This document shows, piece by piece, positions 15,918 through 24,930 of a stretch of 64,000 nucleotides of DNA. Numbering within the stretch: position 1 is the first letter of the stretch; each line of letters starts with the position of its first letter. The DNA lies in NCBI GenBank assembly GCA_041228285.1, contig CP166133.1:682001-746000 (forward strand). Direction: 5' to 3'. The notes below the pieces were generated by a model, which was not told the DNA's origin, made no database searches, and was given only the letters and a program-made list of their open reading frames with translations. This stretch comes from Neisseriaceae bacterium CLB008. GTDB taxonomy: Bacteria > Pseudomonadota > Gammaproteobacteria > Burkholderiales > Neisseriaceae. Both the position numbers and the translations under genes were made by a program.

Positions 15918-17201
15918 ATGACAGTTCCTCACCTAACCACCGCCCAAAAAGGGCCATTATTGGCATTAGAGCAATGTATTCTTGATAATCAAGCCACGAT
16001 TGAAGCTTGGTTTCGCAGTAAGTGGGTGCAGCATCAAACCCCGTTTTATGGTTCGGTTGATTTACGCAACAGCGGTTTTAAATTAGCGCCGGTGGATTTG
16101 AATCTATTTCCCGGTGGCTTTAATAACCTGAATACCGAATTATTGCCTTTGGCCGTGGCGGCTGCGCAAAGCGCCGTTGAAAAGGTTTGTCCAGAAGCCA
16201 AAAGCGTGTTGATCATTCCTGAAAATCACACTCGTAATACCTATTATTTAGAAAATATTTATGCGCTCAAGCATATTTTGGATCAGGCCGGCTTTAACGT
16301 ACGTTTTGGCTCGCTGAATCCAGAAGTAACCGAGCCAACAACGTTTAAAACCGCTTTGGATCACGATGTGTTGCTGGAGCCTTTGGTGCGCGTGGGCAAT
16401 CGTGTGCAATTGGCTGATGGTTTTAACCCTTGTTTGGTTTTGTTGAATAATGATTTATCGGCCGGTACCCCAGCCATCATCGAAAACATTGAGCAGCATG
16501 TGTATCCACCGTTACACGGTGGCTGGACCTTCCGTAAGAAAACCCATCATTTTGCTGCCTACGATCAAGTAGCGACCGAGTTTGCCGAGCTGGTGGGCAT
16601 CGATCCTTGGGTGATCAACCCTTATTTTGAAGGCTGCGCCGGTTTGGACTTCCAGGCGCGTGAAGGTGAAGATGAATTGGCCAGCACGGTAGATCGTGTG
16701 CTGGCTAAAATCAAGGCTAAATATGATGAAAATGGTATTCCTGATGAGCCATTTGTGATTGTGAAGGCTGATGCCGGTACGTACGGCATGGGCGTTATGA
16801 GCGTTAAATCAGGTGAAGAAGTGCGTGGTTTAAACCGCAAAAACCGCAACAAAATGGCGGTGGTCAAAGAAGGCCTAGAGGTTTCAGAAGTGATCGTCCA
16901 AGAAGGGGTGTATACCTTTGAAGAGGTTGATGGCGCCGTAGCTGAGCCCGTGGTGTACATGATGGACCGCTTTGTGATTGGTGGTTTTTACCGCGTCAAT
17001 AATGGCCGCGGCATCGACGAGAACCTCAACGCCAGCGGCATGCATTTTGTGCCCCTATCGTTTGAATGTGCGGGCTTGCCAGACAAAGACGCCACGCCAC
17101 ACTGTGCGCCGAATCGTTTTTACGCCTACGGCGTGTTGGCACGCTTATCTTTATTGGCGGCGGCCCTCGAGCTTGAGGCCACAGCGCCTCAATCAGCTTA
17201 A
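15918..17201 (+). CDS. gshA: Glutamate-cysteine ligase, Acidithiobacillus ferrooxidans type
   Basis: A 427-residue enzyme for gamma-glutamylcysteine formation, the first step of glutathione synthesis. It belongs to the distinct ferrooxidans-type family of about 430 residues, not to the E. coli GshA family. Recognisable segments are LNLFPGGFNNLN, FRKKTHHFAAYD, VIVKADAGTYGMGVMSV (ATP-grasp-like) and MHFVPLSFECAG. The ATG at 15918 is preferred because the preceding in-frame codons, from 15861, encode an unconserved basic stretch; AAGG lies 12 bp upstream. gshB follows, but a terminator-like hairpin lies between them. Confidence 0.9.
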   Translation: MTVPHLTTAQKGPLLALEQCILDNQATIEAWFRSKWVQHQTPFYGSVDLRNSGFKLAPVDLNLFPGGFNNLNTELLPLAVAAAQSAVEKVCPEAKSVLIIPENHTRNTYYLENIYALKHILDQAGFNVRFGSLNPEVTEPTTFKTALDHDVLLEPLVRVGNRVQLADGFNPCLVLLNNDLSAGTPAIIENIEQHVYPPLHGGWTFRKKTHHFAAYDQVATEFAELVGIDPWVINPYFEGCAGLDFQAREGEDELASTVDRVLAKIKAKYDENGIPDEPFVIVKADAGTYGMGVMSVKSGEEVRGLNRKNRNKMAVVKEGLEVSEVIVQEGVYTFEEVDGAVAEPVVYMMDRFVIGGFYRVNNGRGIDENLNASGMHFVPLSFECAGLPDKDATPHCAPNRFYAYGVLARLSLLAAALELEATAPQSA

Positions 17202-17209
17202 TGATGCTG

Positions 17210-17242
17210 ACCGATGTGTGCTGCGGCCGCATCGGTTTTTTT
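17210..17242 (+). terminator. Terminator-like hairpin between gshA and gshB
   Basis: Stem ACCGATG / CATCGGT enclosing a GC-rich 13-base loop, followed by seven T. It ends 18 bp before the gshB start codon, so it may uncouple gshB from gshA or be partially read through. Confidence 0.65.
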
Positions 17243-17259
17243 ATTGAAAGGATTCGTCG

Positions 17260-18228
17260 ATGAACGTCCTCTTTATTGCCGACCCATTGAGCGGCTTTAA
17301 AATTTACAAAGATTCAACCTATGCCATGATGCGTGAGTTGGCCAAGCGTGGCCATCAGCTGCATCATTGCCTAAGTGGGCAGATGGTGATCGAAGCTGGT
17401 CAGGTGATGACCGATGCGACTTTAATCACGCTAGATGCCAGCGTGACCTATGAGGACACCGATCGCAGCTGGTATGCTGAACAATCGGTTAGCCACATGG
17501 CCTTGAGCCAATTCGATGCCGTGATTATGCGCACCGACCCCCCGTTTGATTTGGAATACCTATACGCCACGCAGCTGTTGACGCTGGCAGCCAGCCAAGG
17601 CGCTAAAGTATTTAATAGTGGGCAGGCCATGCGCGACTTCAACGAGAAGCTGGCGATTTTAAATTTTGCCCAGTTTACCGCACCGACTTTGGTGTCGTCG
17701 CAGCAAGAGGCAATCAAAGCCTTTATTGCCGAACACCAAGACGTCATCGTGAAGCCGCTAGACGGCATGGGCGGCAGCGGGATTTTCCGCCTGCGCCAAG
17801 GCGATCCTAACGTGGGCAGCGTGTTGGAACTACTGACCCAGATAAGCAGCCGCACCATCATGGCGCAGCGCTACATTCCCGAAATTGTGGCCGGCGACAA
17901 GCGCATATTGGTGATTGATGGCGAAGCCATGCCGTATGCTTTGGCACGCATTCCACAGCAGGGGGAAACGCGCGGTAACTTAGCCGCCGGTGGACGAGGG
18001 GTGGCGCAGCCCTTGAGTGAGCGTGATTGGGCGATTGCCAAGGCTTTGGGCCCTGAGTTAAAATCACGTGGCATTTTGTTGGCCGGCTTAGACGTCATTG
18101 GGGATTACTTAACCGAAGTGAACGTCACCAGCCCAACGTGTTTTCAAGAAATCATGCAGCAAACCGATTGCAACGTGGCCGAATATTTTGTGGATGCGCT
18201 CACGCGTCGGGTCGAAAATCAATTATAA
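17260..18228 (+). CDS. gshB: Glutathione synthetase
   Basis: ATP-grasp ligase (322 residues) that adds glycine to gamma-glutamylcysteine. Segments: [24 protein letters not shown] at the N-terminus, [15 protein letters not shown], the ATP-grasp [15 protein letters not shown], and [18 protein letters not shown] at the C-terminus with its metal-binding Glu and Asn. RBS AAAGGA lies 8 bp before the ATG. It works with gshA just upstream. Confidence 0.97.
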   Translation: MNVLFIADPLSGFKIYKDSTYAMMRELAKRGHQLHHCLSGQMVIEAGQVMTDATLITLDASVTYEDTDRSWYAEQSVSHMALSQFDAVIMRTDPPFDLEYLYATQLLTLAASQGAKVFNSGQAMRDFNEKLAILNFAQFTAPTLVSSQQEAIKAFIAEHQDVIVKPLDGMGGSGIFRLRQGDPNVGSVLELLTQISSRTIMAQRYIPEIVAGDKRILVIDGEAMPYALARIPQQGETRGNLAAGGRGVAQPLSERDWAIAKALGPELKSRGILLAGLDVIGDYLTEVNVTSPTCFQEIMQQTDCNVAEYFVDALTRRVENQL

Positions 18229-18256
18229 TCAAACCTTCTGAAATGGCTGAAACAAT

Positions 18257-18658
18257 ATGGATCGTCACGATTTAAATACCGAATCGAGCAATGAGTTTAA
18301 GGGTAAAACCGGCGTGAAGCGCGTGCTGAACGCCTTTGGCTACTCCAAAGCGGGCATTAAGTTCGCCTGGGAAGAGCAGGGCTTTCGCCAGCTGGTGTAC
18401 ATCAATACGGTTTTGGTGGCCTTGTCTTTTTACTTTAAGTTCGGCAGTGCGACCCAGTCCATTCTGATCTTGGGTTCGGCCCTCACCTTGATGGTTGAGC
18501 TATTAAATACCGCAATTGAAGCCTCAGTAGACCACACCTCGCTTAAGCAGCATCCTTTGGCCAAACGCGCCAAGGACACTGCTTCTGCTGCCCAAACCGT
18601 TGCCTTGGTGACGCTGTTTATTTTGTGGGCAGCGGCGTTGTGGCGCTATTTTGGCTAA
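18257..18658 (+). CDS. dgkA: Diacylglycerol kinase
   Basis: Small integral-membrane kinase (133 residues) that returns diacylglycerol to phospholipid synthesis as phosphatidate. The signature VELLNTAIEASVDHTSL is present, with three hydrophobic helices (about 53-67, 70-88, 110-130) and the amphipathic N-terminal helix VLNAFGYSKAGIKFAWEEQGFRQ. The stop lies 26 bp before the copper chaperone start, so the two may share a transcript with gshB. Confidence 0.94.
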   Translation: MDRHDLNTESSNEFKGKTGVKRVLNAFGYSKAGIKFAWEEQGFRQLVYINTVLVALSFYFKFGSATQSILILGSALTLMVELLNTAIEASVDHTSLKQHPLAKRAKDTASAAQTVALVTLFILWAAALWRYFG

Positions 18659-18683
18659 GCACATAAGACAAAGGAGTGTATGC

Positions 18684-19172
18684 ATGAATAAAACCGCAAT
18701 GGGCTTATTGTTGGCCCTAGGCGTGATGAGTGGCGCTCAAGCCGCCAGCGTGATTGAAGTGGGCCAAGCCTGGAGCCGCATGACGGCACCGAGCGTGCCC
18801 ATGGGCGCGATTTTTGTGGAATTGAAAAATACGGGCGACGCCGACGATGTTTTGGTATCGGCCACCACGGCACGTAGTCCACAAGTAGAGCTACACACCA
18901 CCATCGACGACAATGGCGTGATGCGTATGCGTGAAGTGGCTGGTGGCATTGCTTTGCCTAAAGGTCAGACCGTGTCGCTTAAGCCAGGTGGTTATCACAT
19001 TATGTTGATGAAGCTGCCCAAGCCTTTGGTGTTGAATGATGAGTACCAAGTGACGCTAAAATTCAAGCAAGCACCGAGCCAAACCGTGAACGTTAAAGTG
19101 AATAACGGCGTCGGTATGGTGAACGGCATGGCGGCTAAGGCCATGGACCACAGTGGTCATGGCGGTCATTAA
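18684..19172 (+). CDS. PCu(A)C-type periplasmic copper chaperone
   Basis: A 162-residue exported protein: Sec signal peptide (residues 1-20, ending SGAQAA) and a PCuAC domain with the Cu(I) ligand pattern His-x10-Met...His-x-Met, seen as VELHTTIDDNGVMRM and GGYHIMLMKL. The tail is His-rich (MDHSGHGGH) and may bind extra metal. The family delivers copper to the CuA site of cytochrome oxidase. The ATG at 18684, with AAGGAG 7 bp upstream, is chosen over a longer frame that would overlap dgkA. Confidence 0.93.
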   Translation: MNKTAMGLLLALGVMSGAQAASVIEVGQAWSRMTAPSVPMGAIFVELKNTGDADDVLVSATTARSPQVELHTTIDDNGVMRMREVAGGIALPKGQTVSLKPGGYHIMLMKLPKPLVLNDEYQVTLKFKQAPSQTVNVKVNNGVGMVNGMAAKAMDHSGHGGH

Positions 19173-19187
19173 GGCTGGGTAAGATGG

Positions 19188-19216
19188 AAAAAGACCGCAT
19201 TTAGGCGGTCTTTTTT
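19188..19216. terminator. Bidirectional terminator
   Basis: Stem AAAAAGACCGC / GCGGTCTTTTT between the convergent copper chaperone and Nudix genes. Confidence 0.88.
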
Positions 19217-19233
19217 GTGGCCATCGTTTGGGC

Positions 19234-19779
19234 TTAACCTTCTGAGTCTTGCAGCAGCCAGTGCTGTAAGGCAATCAAAGTCTTGGCGTCTTGAATCTCA
19301 TGCGCCGCCAGCGCCGCTTTCACGTCTGCCTTACTCATCAACACCGTTTCCACAAACTCATCTTCATCGGCGCTCAAAGCGCTGTTGGCCACCACATTTT
19401 GCGCCTGATATAGGTGTAATACTTCATTGGTGAAGCCTGGGGCGCTAAAGAAGTGGCACACATAGCTGAGGCTGTCGCAGGTATAGGGCGTTTCTTCGGC
19501 CAGCTCTCGTTGGGCGCAGTCTAGAGGGTCTTCGCCTATGTGATCGAGTTTACCTGCCGGCACCTCAAGCAGGATTTGTCCCGCCGGATGACGGTATTGG
19601 CGCACCAATACCACTTGCTGTTCTGGCGTGGTGGCCAAAATACAGGCCGCGCCATTGTGGTGCACAAATTCACGGGTGGCGGTTTTGCCGTTGGGGAGGG
19701 TAACGGTGTCGACGCTCAGGTGGATGATGTTGCCTTTAAAAATCAATTCTCGAGCAACAAAGGTTTCGGTTAACTTCAT
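19234..19779 (-). CDS. nudF: Nudix hydrolase, ADP-ribose pyrophosphatase type
   Basis: A 181-residue Nudix enzyme likely to cleave ADP-ribose to AMP and ribose-5-phosphate. The Nudix box reads GKLDHIGEDPLDCAQRELAEET, with REL-x-EE intact; the first spacer is one residue longer than the strict G-x5-E consensus and the box ends in ETP instead of ETG, both variations known in this subfamily. Upstream EVPAG and downstream APGFTNEVLHLY match ADP-ribose-specific members. It lies 9 bp downstream of bioA, probably in the same transcript. Confidence 0.85.
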   Translation of the reverse strand: MKLTETFVARELIFKGNIIHLSVDTVTLPNGKTATREFVHHNGAACILATTPEQQVVLVRQYRHPAGQILLEVPAGKLDHIGEDPLDCAQRELAEETPYTCDSLSYVCHFFSAPGFTNEVLHLYQAQNVVANSALSADEDEFVETVLMSKADVKAALAAHEIQDAKTLIALQHWLLQDSEG

Positions 19780-19788
19780 GCATTGTCC

Positions 19789-21093
19789 TTAGGATTGGCC
19801 AAACACTACGTCTGGTCGCTGTACCGCTAAGGTAATCGCTTGCGTGAGTCGATGCAAGTCTTCTGGGTTCATGACGTAAGGCGGCATGATGTAAATCAGG
19901 CGGCCAAAGGGACGAATCCACACCCCTTGTGCCACAAAAAACGCCTGAAGGCTGGCGGTGTGAACCGGCGCCGTGGTTTCAATCACGCCAACGGCACCTA
20001 ATACCCTGACGTCGGCGACCACGTCGGCATGGGCGCGCAGGGGCAGTAATTCGGTGCGCAGCTGGGCTTCAATGGCGGCCACTTGTTCTGCCCAGGGCTG
20101 ACTATTGAGCAGGTTTAGGCTGGCTGAGGCCACGGCGCAGGCCAGTGGGTTGCCCATAAAGGTTGGCCCATGCATGAAGCAGCCGGCTTCGCCGTTGCTG
20201 ATGGTGTCGGCGACGTGGCGGGTGGTGAGGGTGGCCGACAGCGTCATGTAGCCGCCGGTGAGGGCCTTGCCTAGACACATGATGTCGGGGCTGATGTCGG
20301 CATGTTGGCAGGCAAATAGCTTCCCTGTGCGGCCAAAGCCGGTGGCGATCTCATCGGCAATCAATAACACGCCGTATTGCTGGCACAGTTCAGCTACCTG
20401 CTTTAAATACTGGGGGTGGTAAAAGCGCATGCCGCCCGCGCCCTGAATGATGGGCTCTAAAATTACGGCGGCAAGGCGCGTGTGCTGGGCTAAAAAGGCC
20501 TGCTTAAAGGGTTCAAAATCGTGTGGTTGCCATTCGTCGTCAAAACGGCATTGCGGGGCGGTCACGAACAGGTGTGCAGGCAGATAGCCTTGATACAGGC
20601 TGTGCATGGAGTTATGGGGATCACACACGCTCATGGCGCCAAAGGTATCGCCGTGGTAGCCGTGTTTTAAGGTCAAAAAGGTTTGGCGGGCGTCACCGCG
20701 CGCCTGCCAGTATTGCAAGGCCATTTTCATGGCCACTTCGACCGCCACCGAGCCCGAGTCGGCTAAGAAAACGCATTCTAGCGGCGCTGGCGTCATGGCG
20801 ACCAGCTGCTGACACAGTGCGATGGCGGGTGGATGGGTGATGCCGCCAAACATGACGTGGGCCATTTGGCCGATTTGGGCGGTAGCGGCCTGGTTTAAGA
20901 CGGGGTGATTATAGCCGTGGATGGCGGCCCACCATGAGGCCATGCCATCAATCAAGGTGCGTCCATCGTTGAGGGTGAGGCGCACGCCGCTGGCGCTGAC
21001 GACGGGGTAGGTGGGTAGGGGGTGTGACATCGAGGTATAGGGATGCCAGATGTGTTGGCGATCAAACGCCAACGCAGCAGAAGAAAGATGCAT
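19789..21093 (-). CDS. bioA: Adenosylmethionine-8-amino-7-oxononanoate aminotransferase
   Basis: BioA (434 residues) transfers an amino group from S-adenosylmethionine to KAPA, giving DAPA. It opens with the BioA-specific HIWHPYTSM and has [16 protein letters not shown], the PLP-phosphate loop, [15 protein letters not shown], and the PLP lysine in [12 protein letters not shown]. It is transcribed away from bioF across a 172-bp intergenic region. Confidence 0.97.
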   Translation of the reverse strand: MHLSSAALAFDRQHIWHPYTSMSHPLPTYPVVSASGVRLTLNDGRTLIDGMASWWAAIHGYNHPVLNQAATAQIGQMAHVMFGGITHPPAIALCQQLVAMTPAPLECVFLADSGSVAVEVAMKMALQYWQARGDARQTFLTLKHGYHGDTFGAMSVCDPHNSMHSLYQGYLPAHLFVTAPQCRFDDEWQPHDFEPFKQAFLAQHTRLAAVILEPIIQGAGGMRFYHPQYLKQVAELCQQYGVLLIADEIATGFGRTGKLFACQHADISPDIMCLGKALTGGYMTLSATLTTRHVADTISNGEAGCFMHGPTFMGNPLACAVASASLNLLNSQPWAEQVAAIEAQLRTELLPLRAHADVVADVRVLGAVGVIETTAPVHTASLQAFFVAQGVWIRPFGRLIYIMPPYVMNPEDLHRLTQAITLAVQRPDVVFGQS

Positions 21094-21151
21094 AGTGTGG
21101 TCTCGTTATATAGTGAGGATTAAGGTGTAGCCATATAGGTGTTGCCCCGCC

Positions 21152-21157
21152 ATTATA
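21152..21157 (-). promoter_or_regulatory. -10 element for bioA
   Basis: Perfect TATAAT on the minus strand, 59 bp upstream of the bioA start. The hexamer 17 bp further upstream (TGCGCA) is a poor -35. Confidence 0.5.
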
Positions 21158-21201
21158 GCCATAAAAGCGCTCAGTGCGCAGCTAGGCGTGGCTAAGAAGT
21201 C

Positions 21202-21230
21202 TTGACAATATGGGGGCAGTAGCGAACACT
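21202..21230 (+). promoter_or_regulatory. Promoter for bioFCD
   Basis: Perfect -35 TTGACA (21202-21207), a 17-bp spacer and a weak -10 AACACT (21225-21230). The bioF start is 36 bp downstream. No recognisable BirA operator overlaps it. Confidence 0.5.
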
Positions 21231-21265
21231 AAGCACGTTTTTACTATATATATGATTGAAGCGAT

Positions 21266-22429
21266 ATGAGTTGGTCTATTAAGATAAACCAAGGATTAGC
21301 GCACAAAGAGCAGCAACACACCTATAGAATACGTACGACCCGTTCTGCCTTGTGCCACGGTGCCTCAATCTTGGTTAATCAGCAGCGCTGCCTTAATTTT
21401 AGCAGCAATGATTACCTCGGCTTTAGCCAAGATTCAGGACTCATCCAACAGGGCCAAAAGCATTTGGCCCAATATGGTCTCGGAAGCGGTGGTTCGCCTT
21501 TATTGGTTGGCCATACCGAGATTCATGCCCAATTAGAAGCTGATTTAGCCCGCTGGCAGGGCTTTGATCGCGCTTTATTATTCATTTCAGGCTTTGCCGC
21601 CAACCAAGCGTTGGTGCAGGCGCTATTGGGCGCGGGCGATCGCCTCCTGGCGGATAAGCTCAGTCACGCCTCGATTTTGGAGGCCGCGGTTAATAGCCCC
21701 GCTGAGCTGCGTCGTTTTGCCCATAATCAACCGGATCATCTGGCTCAATTGCTGGCCAAGCCTTGTGCGGGCGCCACCATGGTGTTTACCGAAGGGGTGT
21801 TCAGCATGGATGGCGATCAGGCGCCGCTGCCGGCCTTAGCCGCCTTGGCGCAGCAGCATGACGCTTTGTTCGTGGTGGACGATGCCCACGGCGTGGGCGT
21901 GCTGGGGCCGGAAGGGCGCGGCAGCTGTGCGGCTCAAGGCGTACGCCCAGACGTGCTGGTGTTGACGTTTGGCAAAGCCTTTGGCCTCAGTGGCGCCGCG
22001 ATTCTGTGTAACGAGGCCACGGCCGAGTATCTGATTCAATATGCCCGTCACTATGTGTACAGCACGGCCATGCCAGCTTTTCAGGCCGCTCTGCTGAGCG
22101 ACGCCTTAACCAAGCTGCGCTTTGATTCTGAGCCGCAGCAGAGACTACAGCACATCATTCATTATTTTCACACTCAATGGGCGCAAGCGCAGGTGCCGCT
22201 GCGGCTGCTGCCCAGCCAAACCGCTATTCAGCCCGTACTCATTGGCAGCAGCGACGAAACCTTGCGCGTTGCGGCACGATTGCGGGCGCAGGGCTTGTGG
22301 CTGGGCGCGATTAGGCCGCCGACGGTGCCGCCCCAGCAGGGGCGTTTGCGCTTGACCCTCACGGCTTTGCATAGCGAAGCCGATATTGACGCCTTAGTGA
22401 AAGGAATGAAGGATGTGGCCACAGAGTAA
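21266..22429 (+). CDS. bioF: 8-amino-7-oxononanoate synthase
   Basis: PLP-dependent alpha-oxoamine synthase (387 residues) that condenses pimeloyl-thioester with alanine. Segments: NFSSNDYLGFSQD, GLGSGGSPLLVGHTEIHAQLE, VVDDAHGVGVLGPEGRG (Asp-Ala-His contacting PLP), and the lysine segment LTFGKAFGLSGAA. bioC begins 17 bp before its stop, so translation is coupled. Confidence 0.96.
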   Translation: MSWSIKINQGLAHKEQQHTYRIRTTRSALCHGASILVNQQRCLNFSSNDYLGFSQDSGLIQQGQKHLAQYGLGSGGSPLLVGHTEIHAQLEADLARWQGFDRALLFISGFAANQALVQALLGAGDRLLADKLSHASILEAAVNSPAELRRFAHNQPDHLAQLLAKPCAGATMVFTEGVFSMDGDQAPLPALAALAQQHDALFVVDDAHGVGVLGPEGRGSCAAQGVRPDVLVLTFGKAFGLSGAAILCNEATAEYLIQYARHYVYSTAMPAFQAALLSDALTKLRFDSEPQQRLQHIIHYFHTQWAQAQVPLRLLPSQTAIQPVLIGSSDETLRVAARLRAQGLWLGAIRPPTVPPQQGRLRLTLTALHSEADIDALVKGMKDVATE

Positions 22430-23237
22430 TCCTGACGCTGTTGCGGCCAAGCAGGCCATAGGCCAGGCGTTTGGCCGCGCAGCAAACACTTATGATGCCC
22501 ACGCCGCGCTACAGCGCGAGGTCGGTGATCAAGTGAATCAACTTTTGGCGGCCGTGCCGCCAACCTTGACGCATTTATTAGACGTTGGCTGCGGTACTGG
22601 CTACATCGCTCGACACTGGCGGTCGTCAGAGACGACCGTAACGGCTTTAGATCTGTCGGCGGCCATGCTGGCCGAGGCGCGTACCCAGCACAGTGCCGAC
22701 TATTATGTGCAGGCCGATGCAGAGCGGCTGCCGTTTGCCGATGGTGTGTTTGGCGCTTGCAGCAGCAATTTGGCCTTGCAGTGGTGCCGTGATTTAAGGG
22801 TGCCGCTGCGAGAGCTGTATCGTGTGTTGGCACCGGGCGGTATGGCTGTGTTCACGACTTTGGTGGCGGGCTCTTTGGGCTCCTTAGATCAAGCCTGGGC
22901 CGCCGTTGACGATAGGCGTCACGTGAATGAATTTTTGCCGCTGTCGCGGCTGCGTGCCGATTTGGCGGCGGTTGGTGCAGATCGACAGGCGCATCATGTG
23001 CAGCGCCACACCATGTGGTATCCCTCGGTTGTGGCGATGATGCGCGACCTTAAAGGCATCGGCGCCACTCATGTGTACGCTGATCGGCGGCAAGGGCTCA
23101 TGGGGCGGGGTCAGCTGGCGGCGCTAGAGACAGCGTTGCGGCCGCTGCAGAATGAGCAAAGCTTGTTGCCCTTAAGTTATGATGTTTTTTATGGAGTTTT
23201 ACAGCGTGATGAACACTTGGTTTGTGACCGGTACTGA
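22413..23237 (+). CDS. bioC: Malonyl-ACP O-methyltransferase
   Basis: SAM-dependent methyltransferase (274 residues) that disguises malonyl-ACP for pimelate synthesis. Motif I is HLLDVGCGTGYIARHW, then TALDLSAAMLAEAR, ADAERLPFADGVFGACSSNLALQWCRDL and LYRVLAPGGMAVFTT; the N-terminal AFGRAANTYDAHAALQREV is BioC-specific. The start overlaps bioF by 17 bp with GAAGG before the ATG. No bioH is next to it; the partner esterase must be elsewhere. Confidence 0.93.
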   Translation: MWPQSNPDAVAAKQAIGQAFGRAANTYDAHAALQREVGDQVNQLLAAVPPTLTHLLDVGCGTGYIARHWRSSETTVTALDLSAAMLAEARTQHSADYYVQADAERLPFADGVFGACSSNLALQWCRDLRVPLRELYRVLAPGGMAVFTTLVAGSLGSLDQAWAAVDDRRHVNEFLPLSRLRADLAAVGADRQAHHVQRHTMWYPSVVAMMRDLKGIGATHVYADRRQGLMGRGQLAALETALRPLQNEQSLLPLSYDVFYGVLQRDEHLVCDRY

Positions 23238-23889
23238 TACCGAAGTGGGTAAAACCCACAGCAGTTGTGCCCTAATGGCGGCTTTAGCGCAGCAAACTGG
23301 CGCCACGGTGGCGGGGTTTAAGCCCGTGGCTTCTGGCAGCGAATGGTGCGATGGCGTCTTGAAAAATGAGGATGCCTTGGCCTTGCAGCAGGCGGCCAAT
23401 ATCTCTTTGAGCTATGCCGAAGTGAATGCCTTGAGTTTAGAGGAGGCTACTGCGCCACACATTGCCAGCGCGGCCGAAGATCGGCCGATTGTGCTGGCCG
23501 ACTTGAATCAAGGCTTGCGGCACCTGCAGCAAAGAGCCGATTATGTGGTGGTTGAGGGTGCAGGTGGTTGGCATGTGCCGCTGTTGCCCGGCGTGGATTT
23601 TGCCGATTGGGTAGTGAGCCAGCGCTTGCCCGTGATTTTAGTGGTGGGGGTGAAGCTGGGCTGCATCAATCATGCTTTATTGACGGCGCATGCGATCATG
23701 GATGCAGGCCTGCGCTTAAGCGGTTGGATTGCCAATGAGGTGGTGCCGCCGGGGGCGCGTCAAGCTGAGTATTTGGCCTCTTTACATGCTTTGTTGCCGG
23801 CACCGTGTTTGGGCGTGATTGGACATGGCGTATCGCCGCAGGCGGCTGGGCAAGGACTGAATCTTGCGCCTATAATGAGGCCTGATTAA
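23209..23889 (+). CDS. bioD: ATP-dependent dethiobiotin synthetase
   Basis: BioD (226 residues from the ATG at 23209) closes the ureido ring of dethiobiotin. The P-loop TGTDTEVGKTHSS is at the extreme N-terminus, which fixes this start rather than upstream ATGs inside bioC; GFKPVASG and VVEGAGGWHVPL follow. It overlaps bioC by 29 bp. bioB is not in the window. Confidence 0.95.
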   Translation: MNTWFVTGTDTEVGKTHSSCALMAALAQQTGATVAGFKPVASGSEWCDGVLKNEDALALQQAANISLSYAEVNALSLEEATAPHIASAAEDRPIVLADLNQGLRHLQQRADYVVVEGAGGWHVPLLPGVDFADWVVSQRLPVILVVGVKLGCINHALLTAHAIMDAGLRLSGWIANEVVPPGARQAEYLASLHALLPAPCLGVIGHGVSPQAAGQGLNLAPIMRPD

Positions 23890-23905
23890 ACCAGAATGGT
23901 ATCGC

Positions 23906-24463
23906 ATGAAACGAAGCGTAAGTGTGTGGCTAGGGCTAATGTGTTTATTGGTCGGGGCTTGGGCGCAGGCAGATGGAGTTAAGGTATGTTATGGCTACGG
24001 CTGTCGGCAGCAGGCGCAGGTGGCCGTCTTGCCTGAGCAGGCGGTGAAGCTGGCGCAGTTTTTTAACCAAGTCAGCGACGCGGCCAGTGAACGTGCGGCC
24101 ATCGCTTTAGCCATGCAGGCGATGTATCAGTTGGCGGGGCAGCACACGCCGATTCACCAGGATAAGGGGCGTAATGTGGCTGATGGCACGGCCGAAGGGC
24201 GTATGGACTGTGTGGACCATAGCCAAACCGATACGGAATTTTTACAGTATATGGGGCGCCAAGGATGGTTGCGCCACCATCAAGTATTGGCGCCAGCCTA
24301 TCGTGCGCCCTGGTTTTTTGATCTGCATTACGCCAGTCAGGTGCTTGATCAAGACAGTGGCCAGGCGTGGGTGATCGATAGCTGGTTTCATGATTTTGGC
24401 GCCTTGCCAGAGGTGGTGCCCTTGTCTCAATGGGCTGAAGGCTGGTCGCCAGAGCCACATTAA
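23906..24463 (+). CDS. Conserved secreted protein with a Cys-His-Asp arrangement (transglutaminase-like?)
   Basis: A 185-residue protein with a signal peptide (about 1-22, ending AWAQA). The mature part contains, in order, GRMDCVDHSQTDTEFLQYM, HHQVLAPAYRAPWFFDLHYASQV and AWVIDSWFHDFG, placing a Cys, a His and an Asp in the spacing of papain/transglutaminase-type triads. The CVDHS...HxA...DSWFxDxG pattern is one I recognise as widely conserved in uncharacterised proteobacterial proteins. It lies 16 bp behind bioD but has no obvious biotin role. The catalytic idea is inference. Confidence 0.7.
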   Translation: MKRSVSVWLGLMCLLVGAWAQADGVKVCYGYGCRQQAQVAVLPEQAVKLAQFFNQVSDAASERAAIALAMQAMYQLAGQHTPIHQDKGRNVADGTAEGRMDCVDHSQTDTEFLQYMGRQGWLRHHQVLAPAYRAPWFFDLHYASQVLDQDSGQAWVIDSWFHDFGALPEVVPLSQWAEGWSPEPH

Positions 24464-24517
24464 GTAGGATTAAGCCCCCGGGTGGGGCTGTTGATCCAGA
24501 GCTGCAAAACGCAAAAA

Positions 24518-24541
24518 AGCCTTTGTTTTTCAACAAAGGCT
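24518..24541 (-). terminator. Terminator of the tRNA transcript
   Basis: Inverted repeat AGCCTTTG / CAAAGGCT with A-run on one side and T-run on the other, just past the 3' end of tRNA-Asp. It also serves the plus-strand gene ending at 24463. Confidence 0.85.
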
Positions 24542-24552
24542 TTTTATGTTCT

Positions 24553-24629
24553 TGGCGGAGTGGACGGGACTCGAACCCGCGACCCCCGGCGTGACAGGCC
24601 GGTATTCTAACCAACTGAACTACCACTCC
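24553..24629 (-). tRNA. tRNA-Asp (GTC)
   Basis: 77 nt including an encoded CCA. The minus strand shows GGAGTGG acceptor stem closing with CCACTCC, a D-arm with AGTTGGTT, anticodon loop CCTGTCACG with GTC, and T-loop GGTTCGAGTC. It is downstream of tRNA-Val with 3 bp between them. Confidence 0.97.
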
Positions 24630-24632
24630 TAG

Positions 24633-24708
<76 letters not shown>

Positions 24709-24725
24709 TTCCAGTTAAGGAACGC

Positions 24726-24754
24726 ATTAAATCACATCCCCGATCCTTTGGCAA
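24726..24754 (-). promoter_or_regulatory. Promoter of the tRNA-Val/tRNA-Asp transcript
   Basis: On the minus strand TTGCCA (-35) and TTTAAT (-10) are separated by 17 bp; the -10 is 17 bp upstream of the tRNA-Val 5' end. A GC-rich discriminator is not obvious. Confidence 0.65.
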
Positions 24755-24930
24755 GCAAAATAACAGGCTAAAAATAGAGTGAAAACTTAATTTGATTTTA
24801 ACTATTTGATATTTATTAATATAAAAGTTGATTTAGGCGTTTTTTTAAATGGGCATGGGAAAAGGTGCTGAAAAATTTAAACGGGTGCGGTATGATTGCC
24901 CCTACTTATTTCTATCACGGATGTGCTTAC

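Noticed and set aside
21094-21265. BirA operator between bioA and bioF
   Set aside because: No TTGTAAACC-like inverted repeat found; only promoter elements are supported.
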